A DNA stretch of 64,000 bases, from NCBI GenBank assembly GCA_900537185.1, contig LS999829.1:124275-188274 (forward strand). The letters are read 5' to 3'. The stretch is from Cytophagales bacterium Alg240-R148. GTDB taxonomy: Bacteria; Bacteroidota; Bacteroidia; Cytophagales; Cyclobacteriaceae. Within the stretch, counting starts at the first letter, position 1; each line of letters opens with the position of its first letter. Shown here piece by piece: positions 15,738 through 24,747 of this stretch. A program made the translations under genes and the position numbers. The notes under the pieces are model-generated. The model ran no database searches. It saw nothing but the letters and a program-made list of their open reading frames with translations, and was not told where the DNA came from.

Positions 15738-18254
15738 ATGAAAAAATTGTTTACTGTTGCAATGGTTTTATTGGTTGGCCATGCCTTTGGTCAAATTGAA
15801 TCACCGGAAAAATTTTTAGGGTATAAGTTGGGTGACCGCTTCACGCGGCATCACAAAATGATTGACTATTACGAACATGTTGCAGAAAAATCAGAAATGG
15901 TGCAACTCTCGGAATATGGCCGCACCAACGAACAACGCCCGTTGGTCACCGCTATTATATCTACCAAAGAAAACCTCAATAACTTAGAGTCCATTAGAAA
16001 AAATAATTTGGCTTTGGCTTCGGGCAAGGGTGGTACTGCTGGTACAGCCATCGTTTGGTTGAGTTATAATGTCCACGGAAATGAAGCCTCTTCTTTAGAT
16101 GCTTCTTTAAAGACCTTGTACAACCTAGTCAATAGCCCAGAAGCCCTCGATTGGCTACAAAACACTGTGGTAATATTGGATCCGTGTATCAACCCGGATG
16201 GCAGAGAGCGGTATGTCAACAACTACTACGAAACAACTGCAATAGAACCCAACCCTTCTGGTGATGCAAAAGAACACCACGAGCCATGGCCTGGTGGGAG
16301 GGCCAACCACTATTTGTTTGATTTAAATAGGGACTGGGCTTGGCAAACACAGGTGGAATCTAAGCAACGCATGCAGCTTTACAACCAGTGGATGCCCCAT
16401 GTACATGTTGATTTCCATGAACAAGGATACAACAATCCTTATTATTTCGCTCCAGCGGCCCAACCGTACCACGATGTGATTACACCTTGGCAAAGAAAAT
16501 TTCAAGTAGACATTGGTAAAAACCACGCCAAATATTTTGACAAAAACAATTGGTTGTATTTCACAAAAGAAGTTTTTGACTTGTTTTATCCTAGTTATGG
16601 AGACTCCTACCCTTTGTATAATGGTGCAATAGGAATGACCTACGAACAAGCAGGCCACGGCTTTGCCGGTTTGGCCATCCAAACCAATGACAACGATACT
16701 TTAACCTTAAAAGATCGTTTGACCCACCACTATACCTCTGGTATGTCTACCATCGAAATTGCTTCTAAAAATGCCGACCAACTTTCTTCTGAATTTGGTC
16801 AATATTTCAAAGAAGGAAACGACAGCGGATATGGCAGTTACAAAACTTTTGTAATAAAGAAAGAAAACAACACCGATAAGCTGCAGCAACTTACCCGCTG
16901 GCTGGACAGCCAAGACATCCACTATGGCACGGTTGCTTCCTCCAATAAGTCTGCTGCTGCATTTGACTATTTGTCCAACAAAAACACCAGCGTTTCTGTC
17001 AACAAAGGAGACTTGGTAATTTCAACTTACCAACCAAAAGCCAGGTTAATCAGTGTTCTTTTTGAACCAAAATCCAACTTGGTAGACTCCTTAACTTACG
17101 ATATTACCAGTTGGTCCATCCCATATGTATATGGTCTGAAAGCCTACGCATTTAAAAATAAAATCAATGCCTCCGCAGCCTTTGAAATTGAAAAAACGGC
17201 ATTTCCTGAATTTAATTCAAATGCTTATGCCTACATATTTAAATACAAGCACCTTCAAGATGCTAAGTTGTTAGCCCATTTATTAAAAAATGGTTTGACC
17301 ATCAAGGTAGCCGATGCCCAATTCACTGCCCAGGGCCAAACCTTTGCAAGTGGGTCGATTGTGGTGACGCGAAAAAGCAATGCCCATTTAGGCCAGACCT
17401 TTGAAAACACAATAAAAACAGCGGCTAAAAAATTTAATAGACCTGTGTTTGCGGCCACAACTGGTTTTATGGACCAGGGGTATGATTTTGGTTCTGCCCA
17501 CCACAAAGTGGTAACCAAACCTAAAGTAATGTTGGTGGGTGGGGATGGAACCTCCTCCTTGAATTATGGAGCCATTTGGCATTATTTTGAAAAAGAACTG
17601 CAATACCCCGTTACCAATGTCTATACAGATTACTTTAACCGTGTTGACTTGAGTTCCTATGATGTTATCGTTTTGCCGAGCGGGCGTTACAATTCGTTTA
17701 ACAAAAGTACCATGGGAAAAATCAAGGAATGGACACAAAAAGGAGGTAACCTGGTATTGCTTGGCTCCGCCATATCAAAATTTAAAGGAGAAGATGGTTT
17801 TAATTTAAAATCGTACAACAGCCCGGAAGAAAAAAAGGAGTTTGAAAAAAGGAAAAAATCTTTTGACCAACAAGATCAGCTCGCACCCTACAATTTGAGA
17901 AACAGAAATTATATTCAGAGCAGTATCACAGGAGCCATTTATAAAGTTACCGTAGACAACACCCATCCTTTAGCCTATGGATACGATAAAACATATTTTA
18001 CCCTTAAACAAGGGACTTCTCGATTGGCCTATTTAGAAAATGGTGCCAATGTTGGGGTAATCAAAAGTTCGGAGGACCATGTTGCGGGTTTTGTGGGCAA
18101 TAGAGTGCGGCAAAGCCCAATAAAAACTGTTGTTTTTGGTGTTAGCAATACTGGCAGGGGCCATGTCACCTATTTTGTTGATGACCCTTTGTTTAGAGAC
18201 TTTTGGGAAAATGGAAAACTCATGTTTGCCAACTCTATCTTCTTTTTGAATTAA
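15738..18254 (+). CDS. Exported M14 zinc carboxypeptidase with C-terminal amidotransferase-like domain
   Basis: 838 residues. The signal peptide ends at HAFGQ (residue 19). The peptidase part (about 25-340) has the zinc ligands H113-x-x-E116 (VHGNEASS) and probably H227 (VDFHEQG); FDLNRDW and TYEQAGHG are further family motifs. A linker domain follows. Residues about 595-680 (VMLVGGDG, YDVIVLPSG, GGNLVLLGS) resemble a class I glutamine amidotransferase-like Rossmann fold, commonly found on large M14 proteins of Bacteroidota. The likely role is C-terminal trimming of peptides outside the cytoplasm. The GNAT gene begins 2 bases after its stop. Confidence 0.9.
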   Translation: MKKLFTVAMVLLVGHAFGQIESPEKFLGYKLGDRFTRHHKMIDYYEHVAEKSEMVQLSEYGRTNEQRPLVTAIISTKENLNNLESIRKNNLALASGKGGTAGTAIVWLSYNVHGNEASSLDASLKTLYNLVNSPEALDWLQNTVVILDPCINPDGRERYVNNYYETTAIEPNPSGDAKEHHEPWPGGRANHYLFDLNRDWAWQTQVESKQRMQLYNQWMPHVHVDFHEQGYNNPYYFAPAAQPYHDVITPWQRKFQVDIGKNHAKYFDKNNWLYFTKEVFDLFYPSYGDSYPLYNGAIGMTYEQAGHGFAGLAIQTNDNDTLTLKDRLTHHYTSGMSTIEIASKNADQLSSEFGQYFKEGNDSGYGSYKTFVIKKENNTDKLQQLTRWLDSQDIHYGTVASSNKSAAAFDYLSNKNTSVSVNKGDLVISTYQPKARLISVLFEPKSNLVDSLTYDITSWSIPYVYGLKAYAFKNKINASAAFEIEKTAFPEFNSNAYAYIFKYKHLQDAKLLAHLLKNGLTIKVADAQFTAQGQTFASGSIVVTRKSNAHLGQTFENTIKTAAKKFNRPVFAATTGFMDQGYDFGSAHHKVVTKPKVMLVGGDGTSSLNYGAIWHYFEKELQYPVTNVYTDYFNRVDLSSYDVIVLPSGRYNSFNKSTMGKIKEWTQKGGNLVLLGSAISKFKGEDGFNLKSYNSPEEKKEFEKRKKSFDQQDQLAPYNLRNRNYIQSSITGAIYKVTVDNTHPLAYGYDKTYFTLKQGTSRLAYLENGANVGVIKSSEDHVAGFVGNRVRQSPIKTVVFGVSNTGRGHVTYFVDDPLFRDFWENGKLMFANSIFFLN

Positions 18255-18256
18255 AT

Positions 18257-18730
18257 ATGGTACGCAAAGGTAAACTAGAAGATTTGCCCATACTACTGGA
18301 TTTGATTAAGGAACTTGCTCGGTTGGAGCGGGCCGAAGATCAAGTTGAAAATACAGTAGAAAAAATGCAGGAACAAGGGTTTGGCAACCACCCTTGTTTC
18401 AATTTTTTTGTAGCACAAGACGGAGACCAAGTGGTGGCGGCAGCCGTATGTTATTTTCGCTACTCGACCTGGAAGGGCAAACGACTTTATTTAGAAGATT
18501 TAATTGTTACCGAAACCCATAGAGGCCAAGGCTATGGTGAAAAGTTGTTGAAAAGAACAATGCAATACGCCCATGAAAGTGGGTGCTCTGGGCTGGTATG
18601 GCAGGTACTCGATTGGAACCAGCCAGCTATTGAATTTTACAAGAAAAAATTTAATGCAACATTAGATGGGGAATGGATCAATTGTTCTGTTGATGAAAAA
18701 GCAATCGAATCTTATATAAAACAGGATTAA
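18257..18730 (+). CDS. GNAT N-acetyltransferase, diamine/SSAT-like
   Basis: 157 residues from the ATG at 18257; a longer frame from 18203 would overlap the M14 gene and lacks family support. The acetyl-CoA-binding motif A is at THRGQGYGEKLL, preceded by YLEDLIV. The later segment LVWQVLDWNQPAIEFYKK is the usual motif B region. The overall pattern, starting VRKGKLEDLP and containing the WKGKRLYLEDL strand, looks like spermidine/spermine or diamine N1-acetyltransferase relatives, but the substrate cannot be set from sequence alone. Coupled to the peptidase gene by a 2-base gap. Confidence 0.88.
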   Translation: MVRKGKLEDLPILLDLIKELARLERAEDQVENTVEKMQEQGFGNHPCFNFFVAQDGDQVVAAAVCYFRYSTWKGKRLYLEDLIVTETHRGQGYGEKLLKRTMQYAHESGCSGLVWQVLDWNQPAIEFYKKKFNATLDGEWINCSVDEKAIESYIKQD

Positions 18731-18731
18731 A

Positions 18732-18764
18732 TTTGCAGATTACCCTATTTCTAATTTATTTTTA
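18732..18764 (+). promoter_or_regulatory. Candidate Bacteroidota sigma-A promoter for the YebC-type gene
   Basis: TTTG at 18732-18735, a 21-base spacer and TATTTTTA at 18757-18764 (7 of 8 matches to TAnnTTTG). The predicted start near 18771 leaves a leader of about 20 bases. Confidence 0.4.
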
Positions 18765-18791
18765 CATTCTCAACAATAAAACTACAATACA

Positions 18792-19502
18792 ATGGGAAGA
18801 GCATTCGAATACAGAAGAGCAGCCAAAGAAAAGCGATGGGGCAAGATGTCCAGAATTTTTCCAAGGTTGGCAAAAGCCATAACACTAGCAGCCAAAGAAG
18901 GTGGTGTTGATCCCAGCATGAATGCAAAACTGCGTACGGCCATCCAGAATGCCAAAGCGCAAAACATGCCGAAAGACAACATAGAGTCGGCCATTAAAAG
19001 AGCCAGTGCCAAAGATGCAGAAAACTACAGTGAAGTTAATTATGAAGGCAAAGGACCTCATGGCGTTTTAGTATTCATAGAAAGTGCTACGGACAATACC
19101 ACAAGAACGATTGCCAATGTAAAATCCTATTTTAACAAGATAGGTGGGGCATTGGTACCTACAGGTTCTTTGGAATATATGTTTTCAAGAAAAGCCATTT
19201 TTGAGTTTGACAAAACAGAGGAAATGGATTTAGAAGAATTGGAACTGGAGTTAATCGATGCGGGCATAGAAGAAATAGACGAACACGAAAATTTGGTGTT
19301 AGTAAGTGGTGATTATACCCAGTTCGGAAATATTGCCAAAGCCTTAGAAGATTTAAAAATTGACGTGAAAAAAGCCAACCTTCAGCGGTTTGCTAATACA
19401 CCAGTAGAATTTACAGAAGAACAAATGGTGGCCATCGATAAATTGATGCACAAAATTGAAGAGGACGACGATGTCCAAGCATTTTATACCAACATTGCAT
19501 AA
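18792..19502 (+). CDS. yebC: YebC/PmpR/TACO1 family protein
   Basis: 236 residues, the usual length. The opening [19 protein letters not shown] is a Bacteroidota variant of the family start (usually MAGHSKW...). It is followed by the helical domain ([24 protein letters not shown]-like) and the signature [11 protein letters not shown]. Members have been described as DNA-binding transcription regulators and, more recently, as translation factors helping ribosomes on difficult motifs. Cytoplasmic. Monocistronic, with its own candidate promoter upstream and a strong shared terminator downstream. Confidence 0.95.
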   Translation: MGRAFEYRRAAKEKRWGKMSRIFPRLAKAITLAAKEGGVDPSMNAKLRTAIQNAKAQNMPKDNIESAIKRASAKDAENYSEVNYEGKGPHGVLVFIESATDNTTRTIANVKSYFNKIGGALVPTGSLEYMFSRKAIFEFDKTEEMDLEELELELIDAGIEEIDEHENLVLVSGDYTQFGNIAKALEDLKIDVKKANLQRFANTPVEFTEEQMVAIDKLMHKIEEDDDVQAFYTNIA

Positions 19503-19531
19503 AAAAAGCCGGTTTAAAACCGGCTTTTTTT
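19501..19531. terminator. Strong bidirectional intrinsic terminator
   Basis: A stem of GCCGGTTT/AAACCGGC (19508-19524), flanked by seven A on the left and seven T on the right, lies between the convergent yebC and OmpA genes. It can stop transcription from both sides and touches both stop codons. Confidence 0.85.
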
Positions 19532-20192
19532 AATTTTTTAATATCCTCATTTCGACTCTTCTATTCAGCCGATGGGTATTTGGATCGTTGGACCTACTCA
19601 AGGGTTGTGTTCCTCCGAACGCCTTTGTTTTAATTCTCTTCTTGCTTATTCCTTTTGAAACTAAGTAGTTCTTGGTTGCTTCTACCCGTCTTTCTGAAAG
19701 CCTCATGTTCTGTCTAGAATCTCCTCTAAAATCGGTGTGGCCCTCCAACTGGACTTCCATGTTAGTGCTATTCTTTAACATGTTTACAACCTCATCCAAT
19801 TCGGCATAGGCTACTTTCGGGATATCACTTTTTCCTTGAGCAAAAATGAGCGACTCCAAACGAATTAATTTCCCTACTCCAGTAGGTGTTAAAGGAATCA
19901 TTTTTTTCAATTGTTCGTCGGCTCCATTCAACTCCATATCAGCGGCTAAATAACCTTCCGCTTCTACATGCACAGCATATTTTTGTTCTGGCCTGATGCT
20001 TAAAACAAAAGTAGAGTCATGAAAAATGCCTACAATATTTCCATACGGTAAACTCTGATAGCTAATTCTTGCTTTTACTGGATTGTTGTTTGTAACGTCT
20101 ACAATAGTGGATACATATTCTTTCGCACCCTCTTGTGCACTAACGCCACAAACTATACAACAAAAAACAATGAGCAATTTTAATTTAGCCAT
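19530..20192 (-). CDS. OmpA-family peptidoglycan-binding outer membrane protein
   Basis: 220 residues. Signal peptide MAKLKL...VSAQ. Residues about 25-95 form a beta domain resembling a carboxypeptidase regulatory-like fold (YAVHVEAEGYLAAD). Residues about 110-220 are an OmpA C-terminal domain: EGHTDFRGD, LSERRVEATKNYL, GGTQPLSRS and NRRVEM. OmpA domains bind diaminopimelate of peptidoglycan and tie the outer membrane to the wall. It starts 11 bases after the larger OmpA protein, whose last two domains it mirrors, so it may be a shortened duplicate and part of the same transcript. Confidence 0.92.
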   Translation of the reverse strand: MAKLKLLIVFCCIVCGVSAQEGAKEYVSTIVDVTNNNPVKARISYQSLPYGNIVGIFHDSTFVLSIRPEQKYAVHVEAEGYLAADMELNGADEQLKKMIPLTPTGVGKLIRLESLIFAQGKSDIPKVAYAELDEVVNMLKNSTNMEVQLEGHTDFRGDSRQNMRLSERRVEATKNYLVSKGISKKRIKTKAFGGTQPLSRSNDPNTHRLNRRVEMRILKN

Positions 20193-20203
20193 AGTCGGTT
20201 ATT

Positions 20204-22231
20204 TTATTCAGAAGTTATTTTAAACTCCACCCTTCTGTTCAGTTTTCTTCCCTCTGGAGTATCATTAGTTGCAATTGGTTTGTTTTCACCAAAATAGTTA
20301 ATTTTTAGTCTTGCTTTGCTAATGGACTGTCCTATTAGATAATTATAAACGGATTGTGCCCTTCTTTTTGACAATCTCAAGTTGTAATTATTATTTCCAA
20401 TTCCATCGGTATGCCCTGATACTTCAATCGTCATGGTTGTATTATCATGCAAAATTTTTGCCAATCTTTCTAACTCCGGTGTTGAACTCTCTTTAAAGGA
20501 CGCATTGTCAAAGTCAAAGAAGATGTTGTTTAACACGATCACTTCGTCTTTCTTAATCGGAGAAAGTTTTAAGTCCTCATGATCAATTTTAGCTGAATTT
20601 TCATCGTATTCTCTTAGATCAAGATTTTTTGTGTCCGATAAGAACCCTTCTTTTTCTGCTCTAATGGTATAGTTTTTACCGGCAGGAATTAAAAATTCGT
20701 AATCTCCTGTTGCCGGGTCTGATGAGGTTCTCGCAATTTCATTACCAGATGGCAATTCCTCGGCAATGATGGTAGCTGCAATCGGCTCCCCTGTAGATTT
20801 ATCCAACAAGGTCCCTTTTACTGCAATCATTGGAACTGGCTTAACAAATATTGGGTATTCTACTCTAAAAATATCAGAATTTTCTCCGTTTTCATCCTCT
20901 CTTGAAAAGTATGCATAGTTCCCTTCCTCTGGCATGTTGAAGAATAGGTCTTCGTGCTCTGTGTTAATATCTGGCCCTAAATTTTTTGGTTCTGTCCATT
21001 TAGTCCACGTATCGTCCAAGCGCTCACTTCTGTAAATGTCCGTTCCACCATACCCAGGAAAACCATTGGTAGAGAAATACAATGTCTTATCATTAACCGC
21101 TAAGAATGGAGCACCTTCATCGGCCGCTGTATTAATATCCGTACCCAAGTTCAATGGTTCCGTCCATTTTCCATCTTCTTTTACAAAACAAACATATAGA
21201 TCTCGGCCACCCCTTGAATCGTCTCGCAAAACAGACATGATCAAAATATCTCTAGAATTAGACAAGAAATAGTTGGCCTTCTCATCGTAGTTGTAATCAT
21301 TTTCTATGACCAAGGTTTGTGGTTTGGTCCATTCCCCATCCTTTAATGTACTAATGGATACTCCAGCCTCCATCTCACCATTATCCAAGTAAGAATTGCC
21401 CACCAGCATAACTACAGTTTTACCATCGGGAGTAACAGAACAAACAAAATTAGGCCCGGCATTATTTAAAACAGTACCGGCATTCTCGGCTTTGGTCCAA
21501 TTACCAGCTGAATCCAATCTCGAAATCCAAATGTCTTCGTCGTCGTTTACACCACCAACATTGTCTGGATGGTTTTTTCTACTAAAGTACATTACTTTAC
21601 CATCCGGAGATAAAAGCGGCTTGTATTCTTTGTATTCAGAATTAATATTTGCATCCAACATTTCCACCACCAGGCCAGCCTGCACCCATTGGTGGATTTG
21701 TATTTCAGAAGCGATTGGAATGTCCGAATCTGAAATGGCTATGGCATCAATCGAAAAATAGTCCGGAACGGCAGCACCGTCCAACTCAATTTTAACCGCA
21801 TGCACTTTGTATGGTGTTTTTTCAACAAAAATATTCAAAAACCTACTTTTTAATGGAATGGTTCTCGGGTTGAAGGTATGAATTAGAAATTCTTTGTCAT
21901 TTTCATCGTAGGCAAACACTCTGTATATCGCCCCAGGATTATGGCTTTCCGCTATGGCTATCTGCCTTAAATTTAGTGGTTCGTCAAACCCTACTTTGAT
22001 AAATTCCTTTTTACTTGGCTTGTCTGGAGACCATGCATTTGGATTTTGACCACCGGCAGGTAGAACATTTGGTTTACCCAATATTTGATCAGATGAATAT
22101 TGGACGGAAGTAAGTTCAGAAGAAAAAGAAATAACTTTGGTTGCCCAATGCACTTCAACTTCAGTGTTCTGCGCTTTTAATGTACCAAACATTAAAGCCA
22201 ATAGCAGTATGTTTAAGGTAATTTTTTTCAT
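20204..22231 (-). CDS. WD40-like (PD40) repeat and OmpA domain protein
   Basis: 675 residues from the ATG at 22231, which opens the signal peptide MKKITL...LKAQ. Residues about 25-190 look like a galactose-binding/discoidin beta fold. PD40 propeller repeats follow (LSPDGKVMYFSR, TPDGKTVVM, NDKTLYFSTNGFPGYGGTDIY) to about residue 480. Then comes a carboxypeptidase regulatory-like domain (KGTLLDKSTGEPIAA) and an OmpA domain (FFDFDNA, VSGHTDGIGNN, LSKRRAQSVYNYL, NRRVEF). This architecture is common in Bacteroidota outer-membrane proteins; relatives include the T9SS-associated PorE, but that identity is not claimed here. About 220 bases upstream hold only a short open stretch. Confidence 0.92.
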   Translation of the reverse strand: MKKITLNILLLALMFGTLKAQNTEVEVHWATKVISFSSELTSVQYSSDQILGKPNVLPAGGQNPNAWSPDKPSKKEFIKVGFDEPLNLRQIAIAESHNPGAIYRVFAYDENDKEFLIHTFNPRTIPLKSRFLNIFVEKTPYKVHAVKIELDGAAVPDYFSIDAIAISDSDIPIASEIQIHQWVQAGLVVEMLDANINSEYKEYKPLLSPDGKVMYFSRKNHPDNVGGVNDDEDIWISRLDSAGNWTKAENAGTVLNNAGPNFVCSVTPDGKTVVMLVGNSYLDNGEMEAGVSISTLKDGEWTKPQTLVIENDYNYDEKANYFLSNSRDILIMSVLRDDSRGGRDLYVCFVKEDGKWTEPLNLGTDINTAADEGAPFLAVNDKTLYFSTNGFPGYGGTDIYRSERLDDTWTKWTEPKNLGPDINTEHEDLFFNMPEEGNYAYFSREDENGENSDIFRVEYPIFVKPVPMIAVKGTLLDKSTGEPIAATIIAEELPSGNEIARTSSDPATGDYEFLIPAGKNYTIRAEKEGFLSDTKNLDLREYDENSAKIDHEDLKLSPIKKDEVIVLNNIFFDFDNASFKESSTPELERLAKILHDNTTMTIEVSGHTDGIGNNNYNLRLSKRRAQSVYNYLIGQSISKARLKINYFGENKPIATNDTPEGRKLNRRVEFKITSE

Positions 22232-22449
22232 AGAATTTATCGTTTCAAGCAATAAGATCGTAAACTTAATTAAAAAAATATTCAATAGATAGGATTTATT
22301 GCTGATATATCTTCATTCAAATAAAATTTTACCGAAGCTCCTCCCGCCATTCTGGATGTACCTTTTCGAGTAAATTCTGCACTATTTAATGCATTATAAT
22401 AAGATAGTTAAAACTATTTGACCAACTACCCTTTGTTCGCAAAAAAATT

Positions 22450-23970
22450 TTAAACCAAAGACTTTAATATATCCTCCACATATTCTCTCGAATTGGACAG
22501 TCGGGGCACTTTGTTTTGCCCACCTAATTTGCCTCTGTTTTTCATCCAATTATAAAAAGTGCCCTCCGACACAGCATGCACCACAGGAATTTGCAAAGCT
22601 AAATCCATGTAGCGCTTGGCATCGTAGTCCGAATTGATTTCTCTAAGCGTCTCATCCAACACTCGAATAAAACGGTCCATGCTTTCCGGCCTTTTGCTAA
22701 ACTCCACAATCCATTCATGGCCTCCTCTTTTATGCTCTTCCCCAAAAAATACAGGGGCCGCAGTAAAGTTGTTGATCATGGCACCTGTTATGCTACAAGC
22801 CTTCGAAATTGCAGTTTCTGCATTTTCGATAACTACTTCTTCACCAAAGGCGTTGATAAAGTGTTTTGTTCGACCAGATATTTTAATTCTATAGGGGTCA
22901 AGTGAGACAAATTTAATCGTATCGCCAATGTTGTATCGCCAAAGTCCAGAATTGGTACTTATGATCATGGCATAGTTGGTGTCCAGTTCTACTTCCTCCA
23001 AACCCAATGCTTTGGGGTTCTCGTTTTCCAGTTCATCAAAAGGTATAAATTCATAAAAAATGCCATAGTCCAGCATCAAAAGCAATGCGCTTGAATCTGA
23101 ACGGTCTTGGATACCAAAAAAACCTTCAGATGCATTGTAGGTTTCAAAATAATTCATCTGATCGGATGGGATCAATTTTTTAAAAATTGGCCGATATGGT
23201 TCAAAAGCCACAGCCCCGTGAAAAAAAGCTTCCATATTTGGCCATACCTCTAGTACATTGGACTTTCCTTTGATCTCCAAGATATGTTCCAATAAAAGGA
23301 TAATCCATGTTGGCACCCCTGCCATATTGGTTACATTTTCAGCAGCAGTAGAAGTAGCAAGTTTTACTAATTTTTCCTCCCATTTGTCCATTAGGGCTAC
23401 CTCCAAACTAGGCGTGCGAACAAATTGAGCCCACAAGGGTAGGTTCGCCATTATTACCGCAGAAACATCTCCGTAATAAGAGTTGGCATTGGGATCCATT
23501 TCATTCACTTGGTGGCTACCACCAATGGCCAACCCTTTCCCAGTAAATAACTTGGTATCGGGGTTGTTGTTGATATAAATAGAAATCAAATCCTTACCCC
23601 CTTTGTAGTGGCAATCTTCTAATGATTCATTGGAAACGGGTATAAATTTACTTCTTGCATTGGTTGTACCCGAGGATTTGGCAAACCATTTTATTTCTGT
23701 AGGCCACAGCAAATTTTGCTCGCCCTTCATTAACCGTTCTATGTATGGAAATATTTGCTCATACGATTGAACCGGCACACGTTCTTTAAATTTGGCATAG
23801 GAACCGATATCTTTAAACCCGTACTTCCTCCCAAACTCCGTGTTTTTTGCCGTGTTTATTAAATTGCTGAAATGTTCATTTTGTACATCGTGTGGGTATT
23901 TCATGAAAAGATCCATTTGGTGGATTCTTTTTTTCATTACCCAAGTTAAAATTGAATTGATCAACTCCAT
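22450..23970 (-). CDS. GH3 auxin-responsive-promoter family acyl-adenylating enzyme
   Basis: 506 residues, full length for the GH3 (JAR1-like) family of the adenylate-forming superfamily. The nucleotide-binding motif SSGTTNARSKFIPVS is near residue 92; further family motifs are YNASEGFFG, YEFIPF and YNIGDTIKFV. Plant members join amino acids to hormones using ATP. Bacterial members are widespread in Bacteroidota and their acyl and amine substrates are not known. Cytoplasmic, no signal peptide. It lies about 60 bases downstream of plsY on the same strand, which hints at acyl-group metabolism but does not prove a shared role. Confidence 0.9.
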   Translation of the reverse strand: MELINSILTWVMKKRIHQMDLFMKYPHDVQNEHFSNLINTAKNTEFGRKYGFKDIGSYAKFKERVPVQSYEQIFPYIERLMKGEQNLLWPTEIKWFAKSSGTTNARSKFIPVSNESLEDCHYKGGKDLISIYINNNPDTKLFTGKGLAIGGSHQVNEMDPNANSYYGDVSAVIMANLPLWAQFVRTPSLEVALMDKWEEKLVKLATSTAAENVTNMAGVPTWIILLLEHILEIKGKSNVLEVWPNMEAFFHGAVAFEPYRPIFKKLIPSDQMNYFETYNASEGFFGIQDRSDSSALLLMLDYGIFYEFIPFDELENENPKALGLEEVELDTNYAMIISTNSGLWRYNIGDTIKFVSLDPYRIKISGRTKHFINAFGEEVVIENAETAISKACSITGAMINNFTAAPVFFGEEHKRGGHEWIVEFSKRPESMDRFIRVLDETLREINSDYDAKRYMDLALQIPVVHAVSEGTFYNWMKNRGKLGGQNKVPRLSNSREYVEDILKSLV

Positions 23971-24030
23971 ACAGCCTTCAGTTTTAAAGCTGCTAAATTA
24001 AGCGATAACTAATGGGAAACCAGTAAAAAA

Positions 24031-24675
24031 CTATTTTTTACGTTTAATAAGATAAGACTTATTTTCATTGCCAGTCAAGAGTCTTTTTATGTTTTTGTGG
24101 TGGGTCCACAAAACCACTACAAAAAGAAAAAACCCAAATAGTATTAATACCGGTTCTGTCGATTGAAATCGCGGCAGCAACAACAACATGGAAGGAAAAG
24201 ACAAAGTAGCAATAATGGAGGAAAGGGACACATATTTGGTAATAAGTAGCGTAACTACAAAGACCACAACACAGATTAAAGCAATTTCCCAATGAATGCC
24301 TACCATCATACCCAGTAACGTGGCCACTCCTTTGCCTCCCTTAAAATTTAAAAATAAAGGAAAAATGTGACCAATTACGGCAGTAACACCAAAAATTAAT
24401 TTGTAAAGGATTACGTTGGTTTCGGGATAATACCCAGATTGCATCATAAAACCTACCAGCGTTGTTGCCAATAAGCCTTTGATTATATCTGACAGCATAA
24501 CTATCACGCCAGCCTTTTTGCCTAACACTCTAAATGTATTGGTTGCACCTGGGTTTCCACTGCCATGTTCTCGAACATCTTTTCCAAACAAAGCTTTGCC
24601 TATCCATACTGCACTCGGAATCGATCCCAATAAGTAGGCAAAAATCAAACCTATTACAAACAATAATATCTCCAT
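24031..24675 (-). CDS. plsY: Acyl-phosphate:glycerol-3-phosphate acyltransferase
   Basis: 214 residues with five or more membrane segments. The enzyme transfers an acyl group from acyl-phosphate to glycerol-3-phosphate, making lysophosphatidic acid at the inner membrane. The three PlsY motifs are visible: GSIPSAVWIGK, GSGNPGATNTFRVLGKKAG and the FKGGKGVAT glycine-rich loop. Its basic C-terminus (LIKRKK) is expected on the cytoplasmic side. It sits between the giant exported protein and the GH3 gene, all on the minus strand. Confidence 0.97.
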   Translation of the reverse strand: MEILLFVIGLIFAYLLGSIPSAVWIGKALFGKDVREHGSGNPGATNTFRVLGKKAGVIVMLSDIIKGLLATTLVGFMMQSGYYPETNVILYKLIFGVTAVIGHIFPLFLNFKGGKGVATLLGMMVGIHWEIALICVVVFVVTLLITKYVSLSSIIATLSFPSMLLLLPRFQSTEPVLILFGFFLFVVVLWTHHKNIKRLLTGNENKSYLIKRKK

Positions 24676-24747
24676 AAAGTAATCCTGTTGGTCAAATCAA
24701 TAGCAAATATACGGAATTATGGGGAGAAAACTTAATGGAAATATTGG

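Noticed and set aside
22282-22407. Open stretch of about 41 codons on the minus strand between the GH3-type gene and the WD40/OmpA gene (reads NALNSAEFTRKGTSRM and on to a stop)
   Set aside because: It looks protein-like but has no start codon except an internal ATG and no recognisable family. It may be a gene remnant, but the evidence is too thin to annotate.
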